Origin: Bacteroidales bacterium
GTDB taxonomy: Bacteria > Bacteroidota > Bacteroidia > Bacteroidales > Porphyromonadaceae
DNA length: 35,130 nucleotides
Direction: 5' to 3'
Assembly (NCBI GenBank): GCA_004555765.1
Contig: SFHG01000015.1
Span: 1 to 35,130, forward strand
How positions within the stretch are numbered: position 1 is the stretch's first letter; every line of letters begins with the position of its first letter. The notes under the pieces are model-generated. The model made no database searches. It worked only from the letters and a program-made list of their open reading frames with translations, and was not told where the DNA came from. A program made the position numbers and the translations under genes. Positions 15,375 to 23,814 of this stretch are shown piece by piece.

Positions 15375-16481
15375 TCAGATATACTGCCGGACGAATGCGT
15401 CCATCTCCTCTTTCTTCTCTTCGAGACGGAGGAGAAACTCGAACTGCGCGATGCTGCGGACGAGGTTGTGCTTCGGTCCCTCTACTTTGTAGTACACGTC
15501 GCCATTGATGTAGTCCGTGAGGAAGCGCACGGTCTGCATATAGGTGAGGAGCCGTCCGCCGTAGGGGAGAAGCTCAATCTCGGTGGGGGTGAGGAATGCT
15601 TTGGCGGTAGAGAGATAGCCCTCGGTGTAAGCTTTGAAGATCTCCATATTGACGGAGATTTTGGAGAGATCCTTTTCGTCTTCTGCCCCTGTATTGACGG
15701 CAGTGCGGATGAAGTCTCCGATGTCGCTCGTGACGAAGCCCGGCATCACGGTGTCCAAGTCGATGACGCAGAGCACTTCGTCCGTATCCTTGTCGAAGAG
15801 TACATTATTGACCTTGGTGTCGAGGTGGTTGGTGCGGAGGGGCAGTTTGCCTTCTGCGTGCAGCCGGTCTTGAATAAGCATATCGTTCGAGCGGGCTTCT
15901 ATTTCCCTCAGCAGCCTTTGGACTTCGGGCTCTTTGACGCGTCCTGCCGCATCTTTCTCTACCGCTTCTCTGAGCTCTTCGAGACGGAACGCCATATCGT
16001 GAAAGCGGGGTATCGTTTCGCCGATGGCTCCTTTGGGGAGGTCGGAGAGCATAGCCTGAAATCTCCCGAAAGCCGCTCCGGCTTCGTGTGCCAGCTCCGG
16101 TGTCACCGCTTCGTAGCTCTTGGAGCCTTTCACGAAGAGCATCACCCTCCAGTATTCGCCGTCGTAGGTGGCGAAGTTCTCTCCCTCTTTGGTGCGGAGG
16201 AATGTGAGCGTGTGCCGGTCTGCCTCCGGATCACCTTCTGCTTCGAGCTTCGAGCGGAGGTGTTCGGTGACGGTAAAGATGTTTTTTTGGAGCGTCACCA
16301 CGTCCTTGAAGACATTATGGTTGATTTTCTGGAGTGCGTATTTCATCTCCTCACCACCTTCCGGAGTCCGTACGGAGACACCGAGTGTGTCGTTGATGTG
16401 GCCGTTGCCGATGGGCTTGACGTTGGTGATTTCTCCTTCGATGGGGAAACGGGACAGGATCTCTTGAAATTTGGTTTGCAT
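15375..16481 (-). CDS. Phosphotransferase family sugar kinase (N-acetylhexosamine 1-kinase-like)
   Basis: 368 residues with the APH/choline-kinase fold. Nucleotide region with VKPIGNGHINDTLGV (21-35) and YALQKIN (48-54). Catalytic loop NHLDTKVNNVLFD (218-230) with D221 and N226, and metal-binding VIDLDTVMPG (239-248) with D241/D243. The IGNGHIN-QKIN and HLDTKxNN signatures fit the NahK/N-acetylhexosamine 1-kinase group that feeds GlcNAc/GalNAc-1-phosphate to nucleotide-sugar synthesis. Substrate is inferred from similarity only; another amino-sugar or an alcohol is possible. It lies between PAP2 and dgkA with gaps of 15 and 12 bp. A GH20 hexosaminidase lies elsewhere in the window. Confidence 0.82.
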   Translation of the reverse strand: MQTKFQEILSRFPIEGEITNVKPIGNGHINDTLGVSVRTPEGGEEMKYALQKINHNVFKDVVTLQKNIFTVTEHLRSKLEAEGDPEADRHTLTFLRTKEGENFATYDGEYWRVMLFVKGSKSYEAVTPELAHEAGAAFGRFQAMLSDLPKGAIGETIPRFHDMAFRLEELREAVEKDAAGRVKEPEVQRLLREIEARSNDMLIQDRLHAEGKLPLRTNHLDTKVNNVLFDKDTDEVLCVIDLDTVMPGFVTSDIGDFIRTAVNTGAEDEKDLSKISVNMEIFKAYTEGYLSTAKAFLTPTEIELLPYGGRLLTYMQTVRFLTDYINGDVYYKVEGPKHNLVRSIAQFEFLLRLEEKKEEMDAFVRQYI

Positions 16482-16496
16482 AAGGGAGTAAAAAAA

Positions 16497-17219
16497 TTAG
16501 AGCCGACTGGCAAAGATATCTGTGCGGTACAAGTGCATCAAAGCCGGTGAGACAATCAAAACGGCGATGTAAAAGAGGCACACCAGCAAGGTAAACATTT
16601 TTTTGCGATGTGCCAAGGGTCTGAAATACGGCACCTTTGTCTCCGGATACGGAACGTGGACAAATACGTGACGCGCATTGCGATAGAGGTAATAGACGAA
16701 AGGCGCCGTGAGACACGCGATGACGAAACCCCCGAGGACATCGGTGACGAAGTGGACGCCGAGATAGATGCGGGAGTAGGAGACCGTGACCATTAGGATT
16801 AGGATGGCGACGGAAAAAAGTTTGTCCCTCACCACGAGGGCAAGGTAGATGCCGACGGCCATAAAGTTCGCCGCGTGGCTCGAAATGAATCCGTACATTC
16901 CTCCTTTATAATCCAAGACGGTCTTGACGAGGTACATCGTAGAAGGGTGGTGCGTGGGGCGTAACCTTTGGAAAAAAGGTTTGAAGATACCGCTTGAGAT
17001 ACGGTCGGTTAGGAAGATGAGAAGACCGATAAAAAGGAGGAAACAGAGTACTTCGGGGACTTTTTGGCGATACGAAGAGATAAAGATGAGCGCCAGACCG
17101 AAAATTACCCAGACATGTGCTTGCGAGATCGTGTAGAAGAAGCTGTCCAAAAACGGGGTATGCGGACTATTGAGGAAGAGAAAGAAGTTCTTTTCGATCG
17201 GGATAAGATTCTCGGCCAT
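16497..17219 (-). CDS. PAP2-family membrane phosphatase
   Basis: 240 residues, about six membrane segments. All three acid phosphatase motifs are present: KPFFQRLRP (K80, R87, P88), SSHA (113-116, H115) and SRIYLGVHFVTD (R150, H156, D160). Members dephosphorylate lipid phosphates in the periplasmic leaflet: undecaprenyl pyrophosphate, phosphatidylglycerol phosphate or lipid A. A short C-terminal extension carries a last membrane segment (about 208-228). The exact substrate is open: lipid A phosphatases of Porphyromonas are also PAP2 proteins. It starts 23 bp after batE and precedes the sugar kinase gene, so it is probably in the bat operon. Confidence 0.93.
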   Translation of the reverse strand: MAENLIPIEKNFFLFLNSPHTPFLDSFFYTISQAHVWVIFGLALIFISSYRQKVPEVLCFLLFIGLLIFLTDRISSGIFKPFFQRLRPTHHPSTMYLVKTVLDYKGGMYGFISSHAANFMAVGIYLALVVRDKLFSVAILILMVTVSYSRIYLGVHFVTDVLGGFVIACLTAPFVYYLYRNARHVFVHVPYPETKVPYFRPLAHRKKMFTLLVCLFYIAVLIVSPALMHLYRTDIFASRL

Positions 17220-17242
17220 TTTTCAGAATAGGGATAGATGGG

Positions 17243-18019
17243 TCAGAATCCGGGGTTCACAAACTCGAGGGCATCGACGGAGATCCATCCGACAACCCCG
17301 TCGGCAAGCGTGATTTCGTAGAAGTCCGCCACTCTCTGCGTCGCTCTGACCTTGAGACCGGAGTGGAGCACTGCCACGTCTTTGGCAGAGCTGTCGGGCG
17401 AGCTTTTCAGTGTCGAGACGGGTGCCGTCAGTACTGCTTCCGATGTGTCTAAAATGAAGGCGTTCGACTTGAAGGCAAAGACCAGACAGAAGACGGAGAA
17501 GAAGAGCGAGAAGATGGCTCCATAGAAACCTCCGAGCCTATGACCTCGTCTGTCGCCAAGAAAATAGAGGAGTACGAGTCCTGCAAATACCGCAAAAAAG
17601 AGAATGGAGAGGACGACCCAAGTGCGGAGCGTGAACCAATGCGTCACACTGTCGATGTAAGTGCCTACGACGACACTCGGAGAAGGCGCTATCTTGTCTT
17701 CGATGCGTGTGGAGAGCAGCTTAAGGTTGAACTTCGTGTCGCTGTCTGCGGGGTTGAGCCGGTAAGCACGCTCGTAGTTGAGAACCGCTTTCCCAATGTT
17801 CCCGCTCTTGAAGAAAGCCCCTGCGAGGTTGTAGTACATCTCGCTCGTCGGCTCCTCCGAGATCTCTATGATTTTCTCGAAAGAGGCGATCGCCGTGTCA
17901 TAGTCGGCCTTGCCATAGGCTTCCGAGGCACGGAGGTAGAGGGAATCTTTGTCTTGGGCAAAGCCCCCCACAGTACCGGCGCAGAGAATGAAGAATATCG
18001 ATAGGAGAAAGTGTTTCAT
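17243..18019 (-). CDS. batE: BatE: TPR and SH3-like protein of the bat operon
   Basis: 258 residues. Signal peptide 1-22, then TPR repeats (about 25-100: YGKADYDTAIASFEKIIEIS, MYYNLAGAFFKSGNIGKAVLNYERAYRLNP), two membrane segments (about 133-152 and 165-185), and a C-terminal bacterial SH3-like domain (about 195-258, VAVLHSGLKVRATQRVADFYEITLADGVVGWI). This matches Bacteroidetes BatE, part of an inner-membrane complex with BatA-D linked to aerotolerance and envelope stress. It overlaps batD by 4 bp (ATGA), so translation is probably coupled. Confidence 0.93.
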   Translation of the reverse strand: MKHFLLSIFFILCAGTVGGFAQDKDSLYLRASEAYGKADYDTAIASFEKIIEISEEPTSEMYYNLAGAFFKSGNIGKAVLNYERAYRLNPADSDTKFNLKLLSTRIEDKIAPSPSVVVGTYIDSVTHWFTLRTWVVLSILFFAVFAGLVLLYFLGDRRGHRLGGFYGAIFSLFFSVFCLVFAFKSNAFILDTSEAVLTAPVSTLKSSPDSSAKDVAVLHSGLKVRATQRVADFYEITLADGVVGWISVDALEFVNPGF

Positions 18020-19866
18020 TTTGAGGTCTTCTTTTTGGGAGATTCAAGGGCATCGATGATCGCTACTGCCTGTCCGTAAAGTTTGCCCCTGAGGTCTTCT
18101 TCCCCGGAGACTTGAGGCGAGAAGCGGGCGAGCTCCACGTCGCCGAGAAGGCTGAGGACGTCGTTCGTCAGCTCTTCGCTCGTACCGTGACCGAGAAGTG
18201 TCTCCCTAATCCGCTCTTTCGAGAGCTCGGAAGTAGGAAGGCGGAACTTATTTGAAATGTAGCTCTCAATCCCTTTCTGGAGAGCTTCGTAGTAGACGGA
18301 GGGATCGGGGTCGGCCTGTTTGCGGGCGGCGAGTTTGAGGTACTTTCTTGCCGTCCGTCCCGCGCGTCTGGCTTTGCTCTCTACGGACTCGGAAGCTCCG
18401 GAGAGACGGGCGAGGAGGATGCGGTAGAGGGCGTAGGCGAGTAACGCGATGAGCAGATAAGAGAGGAAGAGCAGGGGCACGGAGAGTGTCTGGATCGTCG
18501 TGCGTCCGTTCGAGGACTTGAGGTAGCGGATGTCGCTATTGAGGTAAGAGACCTCTTCCTGTCCGGTGAAAGACGTGGCTTTGGTGGACGTGCCGTCCCC
18601 TTTGTCTACGTGTACCTTTTGCTCCGGAATGGTGATGGTCTTGAACTGCCCTACGGCCGGGTCGAAGTACGCGAAGGGTGTAGCTGGGATCGTGTAATCA
18701 CCTTCGTAGCGGGGTACGGCGTAGTAGGTGACCTCCTTGGTCCCGGTGACGCCGGAAGCGAGGACATCTGTGGCTTGGTTGACTTCGGGGTCGTAAGCCT
18801 CAAAACCTTCGGGCCACCGAGGTTCGGGCAGTGAGGTGAGACTGAAATTTCCATTGCCGGAGAGCTTGAGCTTGACCTGATAGCTCTCACCCGTTTTGAG
18901 TACTTTCTTCTGGACTTCGCTCGTGAGGGAAAATTGCCCCACCGCACCGCCGAATCCCTCCGGTTTCGTCTCCGGAAGCGCCTTGACATGAATACGGAAA
19001 GGCTTGCTCTTCACCGTGCGCTTGACTTCGGTATACTGATCGAGGAATCCGCCAAAGAAGTCGCCTACGGGGTCGTTCACTTTGACGGGGACGACGAGGT
19101 CGAATGTGCCTGCGGGGATGTCCAGGTCTCCGGACTTTTGGGGGAAGAGGTAGACCTGCTGGAGGTCCACGGTGTAGTACACTCTTCCGCCGAGCTCCGC
19201 GGTACTCCACTGTTTGGTGGGGTTGGAGGCTACTTCCTCTTTGACAAAGTTCTCGAACGGCGGGAAGTCCGCTTTGGTGAGTGTGATATTGGGTCGGGTG
19301 GAGTAGAGACGGAAAGTGACGAGGACGCCTTCCTGCTCGTAAACGGAACTCTTGGAGGGGTTTGCGGTGATGATGAAGTCGTTGGCCGAAAGCTTCTCCG
19401 TGGACTGCGGTCGGGGCTGACCCGCATTGCTGCCCGAGCCGGCTTTGGTACTACCTGCTCCGTAGGCAGCGTCGGCGGTATAGACGCGGATGCTCTTCGG
19501 CTCGGTCTTGTAGGTGGCGGAGCCGACTTTGACGGAAGCCGAGGGGATGGTATAGGTTCCGGCTTTGTCCGCGAGGAGTGTGTAAGTGAACGTATTGGAG
19601 ACGGAGCGGGAGCTCTTGCCGTTCACCCAGCTCATACTCGTCGAGCTCGAGACTGCGGGACCGTAGAGGACTTGAAGCCCCTTGGGGTCACTCATCCTGA
19701 AGTCTTTGCCGTTCGCGTTCAGGACGAATTGCACGTTGAAGTTCTCACCCTCCACGATGATGTCGGGCGTGACCAATCTGAAAGTCACCTTGTCCTGTCC
19801 CGACACCGAGAGGGTCACGGACAGGAGGATGACAAAAAGAAGGTATAGTTTGCGGAATGCGTTCAT
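18016..19866 (-). CDS. batD: BatD: membrane-anchored periplasmic protein
   Basis: 616 residues from the ATG at 19866, whose A is shared with the batC stop (TGATG); a GTG one codon upstream is possible. Signal peptide 1-23, then a long periplasmic region of repeated beta-sandwich (Ig-like) units beginning KVTFRLVTPDIIVEGENFNVQFVLN-type, with PTIxF-like blocks recurring at about 165 and 310. One membrane segment (about 465-485) is followed by a basic cytoplasmic domain. Matches the BatD family (PF13584). Function inferred from operon: scaffold or partner of the VWA proteins BatA and BatB. Overlaps batE by 4 bp. Confidence 0.93.
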   Translation of the reverse strand: MNAFRKLYLLFVILLSVTLSVSGQDKVTFRLVTPDIIVEGENFNVQFVLNANGKDFRMSDPKGLQVLYGPAVSSSTSMSWVNGKSSRSVSNTFTYTLLADKAGTYTIPSASVKVGSATYKTEPKSIRVYTADAAYGAGSTKAGSGSNAGQPRPQSTEKLSANDFIITANPSKSSVYEQEGVLVTFRLYSTRPNITLTKADFPPFENFVKEEVASNPTKQWSTAELGGRVYYTVDLQQVYLFPQKSGDLDIPAGTFDLVVPVKVNDPVGDFFGGFLDQYTEVKRTVKSKPFRIHVKALPETKPEGFGGAVGQFSLTSEVQKKVLKTGESYQVKLKLSGNGNFSLTSLPEPRWPEGFEAYDPEVNQATDVLASGVTGTKEVTYYAVPRYEGDYTIPATPFAYFDPAVGQFKTITIPEQKVHVDKGDGTSTKATSFTGQEEVSYLNSDIRYLKSSNGRTTIQTLSVPLLFLSYLLIALLAYALYRILLARLSGASESVESKARRAGRTARKYLKLAARKQADPDPSVYYEALQKGIESYISNKFRLPTSELSKERIRETLLGHGTSEELTNDVLSLLGDVELARFSPQVSGEEDLRGKLYGQAVAIIDALESPKKKTSK

Positions 19867-20612
19867 CACCAGTTTTTCTCTCTCTTATTCCCACCGCCAC
19901 CTTTTTGCTGCTGAGCCTGCTCGACCTTTTTCTGAGTCTGTTTCTCGTCTTGGAGGAAGGACTTCAGGATCTGTTCGGCCGCCTGTCTGGACATCCGATC
20001 CTTTTCTTGGTTTTGCTGTGGCTTATCTTGGGGCTTATCGGGTTTCTTGTTTTGGTCTTGGTCTTTCGGGGATTGCTGTTGCTGTTGGTTTTTGTCCTGC
20101 TGCTTGTCCCGGTTCTGCTTTTGGTTCTTGTTTTGGTCTTGGTTTTGCTGCTGCTCGTCCTGCTTTTGCTTTTCGAGAAGTTTTTGAGCCAGAGCCAGGT
20201 TGTACCGTGTCTCGTCGTCAGTGGGGCGGCGTCTCAGGGATTCCTTGAAAAACTCCACTGCGTGCTCGTAGTCCTTCCGTCTGAGCGCCGAGTTGCCGGC
20301 GTTGTGTGCCACGTCGGCCGCTTTATCGTCGGGGAGATCTTTAATCATCGGGTAGAGGGTCTCTGTCAGTTTCCCGTTCTCTTCGCCGCGGTCTGTGCGG
20401 TACAGAAGGTTGGAGAGGTTATAGAGCGTCGTCGGATCCTTGGAGTTCGCTTCGAGTGCCTTACGGTAATGCACTTCGGCGTCGGTGAGCCTGTCCCACT
20501 TGAAATAGCGGTTGCCAAACCAATTCTCTTCCCGCACCTTCTTTTGGGCGGAAAGTGTGGGGATGCTTACTGTGAGGCAGATCAATGCTGCGATCAGTCT
20601 CTCGGCTTTCAT
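19866..20612 (-). CDS. batC: BatC: TPR protein with Gln/Asn-rich linker
   Basis: 248 residues. Signal peptide (about 1-22), TPR helices (about 32-140, including DAEVHYRKALEANSKDPTTLYNLSNLLYR and YEHAVEFFKESLRRRPTDDETRYNLALAQKLLE), then a low-complexity stretch of Q, N, K and D (about 147-205). The C-terminal helix reads SRQAAEQILKSFLQDEKQTQ and is typical of BatC/BatB-linked TPR proteins. It overlaps batB by 4 bp and batD by 1 bp. The Q-rich stretch is common in BatC but varies in length; here it is about 60 residues. Confidence 0.93.
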   Translation of the reverse strand: MKAERLIAALICLTVSIPTLSAQKKVREENWFGNRYFKWDRLTDAEVHYRKALEANSKDPTTLYNLSNLLYRTDRGEENGKLTETLYPMIKDLPDDKAADVAHNAGNSALRRKDYEHAVEFFKESLRRRPTDDETRYNLALAQKLLEKQKQDEQQQNQDQNKNQKQNRDKQQDKNQQQQQSPKDQDQNKKPDKPQDKPQQNQEKDRMSRQAAEQILKSFLQDEKQTQKKVEQAQQQKGGGGNKREKNW

Positions 20613-21637
20613 TTGCGCTCCTTTCTTTCAAAAAGTTTCATTCGCTCGAAGTACCGGTTTTTGCGATCCAGGATGACGAACTCGAGTACCAGAAGCAAAA
20701 TGGCCGGGAAAAGGAAATACTGGTACACTTCGTTGTATGCCGAGTAAATGGTAGACTCGAGCTCTGTCTTTTCGAGCTTTTCGAGACTCTTTTGGATCGC
20801 TCTGACGGAGCCGGATACGTCTTCGGCGTGGATGAAGACTCCGCCTGCCGCGCTTGCGATTTCTTTGGCCATCCCGGTATTCAGTTTGGTGACGACCATC
20901 TGGCCGTTTTCGTCGGTGAGGTAGTTGCCGTCGTCCATCTTGATGGGGCCGCCTTCCTCCGTACCGACACCGATGACGCTCACAAGGATGCCCTCTTTCT
21001 TGGCTGCTTCCACTTCGCCGATGGCATTGCCGTCGTGGTTTTCTCCGTCCGTGATGATAACGATGGCCTTTTTGGCTTTATTGTCTTTCGAAAAACTGCG
21101 ACGTGCCATCCTCACCGCCTTACCTATTTCGGTGCCTTGGGCTTCGATGAGGTCGGGAGATGCGTTGTCGAGAAACATCTTTGCGGAGATGAAGTCCGTC
21201 GTGATCGGCATTTGTACAAAGGCATCGCCGGCAAAAAAGATAAGCCCGATCTTATTGTTGCTCATCTTGTCGATCATTCTTGAGACAATGTTCCTCGCCA
21301 AGGCAAGTCTGGAGGGACTCGCGTCCGTGGCGCGCATCGAGTTGGAGATGTCGAGCGCCACCATCATCTCTATGCCTTCGAGTTTCACTTTCTCGGTCTT
21401 CGCGCCCATCTGAGGACGTGCCAAGGCCAAAATCATAAGGGTGAAGGCAAAAAGAAGAATCAGATCTTTGCCCAACTTCCGCCTCAAAGAGAGGTCCGGC
21501 ATCAAGTCTCTGACGAGGTCGGTCCGACCAAACTCTTTGAGTTTCTTCCTCTGCACGTGCGTACGGTAGAGTACCGGGACTGCGAGCAGTACCGGCAAGA
21601 GGAGGAGGAAAAGCAGTTCGGGGTATAAAAAACGCAT
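20609..21637 (-). CDS. batB: BatB: von Willebrand A-domain membrane protein
   Basis: 342 residues. Membrane segments at about 5-24, 57-73 and 310-330, flanking a VWA domain (about 90-280). The metal-ion-dependent adhesion site is complete: DISNS (D96, S98, S100), with T in TDF and D in ITDGENHDG. Batch of conserved ARPQMG before the domain, as in BatA/BatB. Second of two VWA proteins in the operon. Starts 202 bp after the batA stop, beyond repeat array D, which is unusual for a bat operon with overlapping genes elsewhere. Confidence 0.95.
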   Translation of the reverse strand: MRFLYPELLFLLLLPVLLAVPVLYRTHVQRKKLKEFGRTDLVRDLMPDLSLRRKLGKDLILLFAFTLMILALARPQMGAKTEKVKLEGIEMMVALDISNSMRATDASPSRLALARNIVSRMIDKMSNNKIGLIFFAGDAFVQMPITTDFISAKMFLDNASPDLIEAQGTEIGKAVRMARRSFSKDNKAKKAIVIITDGENHDGNAIGEVEAAKKEGILVSVIGVGTEEGGPIKMDDGNYLTDENGQMVVTKLNTGMAKEIASAAGGVFIHAEDVSGSVRAIQKSLEKLEKTELESTIYSAYNEVYQYFLFPAILLLVLEFVILDRKNRYFERMKLFERKERK

Positions 21638-21684
21638 TTAGTTCGGTCTAAAAGATATTCTGTATCAAAACCCTGTCCGAAAGA

Positions 21685-21774
21685 GACCCGTACCGGGAGA
21701 ATTGTCCCGGTACGTACCACGTCCCAAAACCGCCCGTACCCGGAAGAAATTTTTGGTACGTGTGAGATTTTCGG
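21685..21774. repeat. 23-bp lattice repeat array D
   Basis: Units start at 21685 (GACCCGTACC), 21709 (GGTACGTACC), 21731 (CGCCCGTACC) and 21755 (GGTACGTGTG): spacing 24, 22, 24, alternating. The first pair forms a perfect 10-bp hairpin, 21689-21698 with 21705-21714, loop 6 nt. The last unit with its flank (21755-21774) matches 33711-33730 of array F at 16 of 20 positions, and 21747-21763 matches 29842-29858 of array E at 16 of 17. It splits batA from batB. Confidence 0.85.
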
Positions 21775-21839
21775 TAGGCTGAGATCCTATATATTCCGGA
21801 AAAGGGGAGCTTCATTGCGCTGAGGCTTGAGGGGAAAAA

Positions 21840-22823
21840 TCAAGGGAGGCGTTTGAGCCACGTGTTGCGGAGCAGGAGCGCCAAGACCGCCAATCCGAGA
21901 GCAACCCAGAGGAAATCGGGGAAGAGTTCCGTCTTTTGGGTAAAGTTCTCTACTTTGAGTTTGACCTTCTCCATCCGGTCGATCTCTGCGTAAATCTCTT
22001 TGAGCTCTTCGTTGTCCGTGGCGCGGAAATACTGCCCGCCCGTGGTGTCTGCAATCTGCTTGAGTGAGGCTTCGTCTATCTCCACGGGCATCATCATATA
22101 CTCGATGCCGAGGAGTGTCTGTACGGGGGTGGGCGCTTCTCCCATCGTCCCCACGCCTATGGTGTAGACGCGTATCCCGAAGCTCTTGGCGATCTCTGCG
22201 GCGGTCGTCGGTGCGATGGCTCCGGCGTTATTGGTGCCGTCGGTGAGGAGAATCACCACTTTACTCTCCCCTTTGGTCTCCTTGAGCCTGGAGATGCTCG
22301 TCGCAAGTCCGCTGCCGATGGCGGTGCCGTCGTCAAGGACACCCAGCTCCACTCCGCTAAGGAAATTTTGGACAATGGCGTGGTCGGTCGTCAGCGGAGC
22401 CTGGGTATAGCTTTCGCCTGCGAAGACGACGAGACCGATGTTGTCATTCGGACGGGAGGCAACGAACTCCTGTGCCACCTCTTTGGCTGCTTCGATGCGG
22501 TTCGGCTTGAGGTCTTGGGCAAGCATACTTCCGGAGACGTCCAAGGCGAGCATGATATTGATTCCCTCCGTCTCCCGTGTCGAGCGGCTATTGGTGGTCT
22601 GGGGACGCGCCATGGCAATGACGGCGAAGACGAAGCTCACCAAGAGCAGCGCCTCCGGCAGCCAATGCAGACGCGAGCGAAGGGTCGCTTTGAATCCGCG
22701 AAAAGCGCCTGTGGACGAGAGCGTGAAAGTGGCCGGGGTGCGAAGTCTCATCACGAAGAGGGCGATGAGAGGAGGCACGGCAAGGAGCAGGAGGAAAAAG
22801 AGCGGGTGTGCAAACGTGATCAT
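21840..22823 (-). CDS. batA: BatA: von Willebrand A-domain membrane protein
   Basis: 327 residues. N-terminal membrane segments (about 5-25 and 55-72), MARPQT before the VWA domain (about 90-280), C-terminal membrane segment (about 305-322). MIDAS motif DVSGS (D95, S97, S99) is complete, with LTTDHA and LLTDGTNNAG later. Paralogue of BatB. It overlaps the upstream BatD-like gene by 4 bp (ATGA). The stop is followed by array D rather than directly by batB. Confidence 0.95.
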   Translation of the reverse strand: MITFAHPLFFLLLLAVPPLIALFVMRLRTPATFTLSSTGAFRGFKATLRSRLHWLPEALLLVSFVFAVIAMARPQTTNSRSTRETEGINIMLALDVSGSMLAQDLKPNRIEAAKEVAQEFVASRPNDNIGLVVFAGESYTQAPLTTDHAIVQNFLSGVELGVLDDGTAIGSGLATSISRLKETKGESKVVILLTDGTNNAGAIAPTTAAEIAKSFGIRVYTIGVGTMGEAPTPVQTLLGIEYMMMPVEIDEASLKQIADTTGGQYFRATDNEELKEIYAEIDRMEKVKLKVENFTQKTELFPDFLWVALGLAVLALLLRNTWLKRLP

Positions 22824-23812
22824 ACGTCAGAGCCTCCTCCTTTCTCCGATTCTGCCTCGTCCGAGACACCGGCCTTTTCCTTTTGGACTTCTTCCACGAA
22901 GCCGAGGGAGACCTGCCACAGACCGATGTTTTCGTCTTGAGTGGGGGCATACTTGGCAAACTTCGCGAAGTCCGCCGTCTCGAGGATCCGGCGCAGGTCT
23001 CGGGACAGCTCACTCTCTCTGTCCCCGAGGGCACGGAAGGCCTCAAGGATTTCCGATGAGGTTTTTTCGGACGTGTCTATGCCGTAGACGCGGTGAATGA
23101 AGCGGCGCAAAATGTCCGTCATACCGGTGTAGTAGTCTTTGACACGGTTGTCCTCGATGAGACCGGAGCTCTTGAGCTCGTTCATACCTTCGATTGCCTC
23201 CTCGTAGGGGTCGCGCAGAGACTCGGGGAGTGGTGCTTCGGAATCCTCTTTCTTCGGACGGTGCGCGTACTTTTTCCACAGGACGTATGCCGCTATGCAA
23301 AGCAGTACGAATGCGAGAAGAGCAAAGAATACGCCGATATAATCTTTCCACACGAAGTCGGGCTGCCACTGCCCTTTGAGACCCGCGAATTTCTCGGGGT
23401 GATCCACGTCCACGGGGACGGTATTCACGATGAGTATCGGTGCCGACTGCGCGCGGTAGATGTCACCCCCCACCATCGCGACGATGTTATGGAGTTCGTA
23501 GGAGGCGGAGTCGAACGCGGTGAGCGTGACGTGATAGGTGTACTCTTGGAGCGTTTCCGTAATGGTGGTGGAGTCGGAGAGCGAGATGCCCTTTATCTCC
23601 ACACCGGTGACAAGGGTGTCGGCGGGCAGGGTTAGCTCCACGTGCGTCCCTTTGGGGTGGGAGACACGGACTTCGAGTGTGGTCTCCTCTCCGATGAGAA
23701 TCTTTGGGGGATCGAGTTTCGCATTCACCTGCGGGGTCTGCCCTTTTGCCACAAAGGCGGAAAGGGAGAGGCACAAGGCGGAGAGCAGAAACAAGAAGGA
23801 TCTTTTGGTCAT
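22820..23812 (-). CDS. BatD-like/DUF4381-type protein between DUF58 and batA
   Basis: 330 residues. Signal peptide 1-25 ending VAKGQ. The periplasmic part (about 28-150) is one beta-sandwich unit with PPKILIGEETTLEVRV and TLTAFDSASYELHNI, like the Ig units of BatD. One membrane segment (about 160-182) is followed by a cytoplasmic helical domain with YYTGMTDILRRFIHRVYGIDTSEKTSSEIL. This is the protein that stands between the DUF58 and batA genes in Bacteroidetes operons. The C-terminus is acidic and Gly-rich. Function unknown; by position it is a partner of BatA. Gaps: 2 bp from the DUF58 gene, 4-bp overlap with batA. Confidence 0.85.
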   Translation of the reverse strand: MTKRSFLFLLSALCLSLSAFVAKGQTPQVNAKLDPPKILIGEETTLEVRVSHPKGTHVELTLPADTLVTGVEIKGISLSDSTTITETLQEYTYHVTLTAFDSASYELHNIVAMVGGDIYRAQSAPILIVNTVPVDVDHPEKFAGLKGQWQPDFVWKDYIGVFFALLAFVLLCIAAYVLWKKYAHRPKKEDSEAPLPESLRDPYEEAIEGMNELKSSGLIEDNRVKDYYTGMTDILRRFIHRVYGIDTSEKTSSEILEAFRALGDRESELSRDLRRILETADFAKFAKYAPTQDENIGLWQVSLGFVEEVQKEKAGVSDEAESEKGGGSDV

Positions 23813-23814
23813 AG

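Noticed and set aside
14940..16550. 536-codon plus-strand frame opposite dgkA and the sugar kinase gene
   Set aside because: Spans two real genes and their gap on the other strand; no domain.
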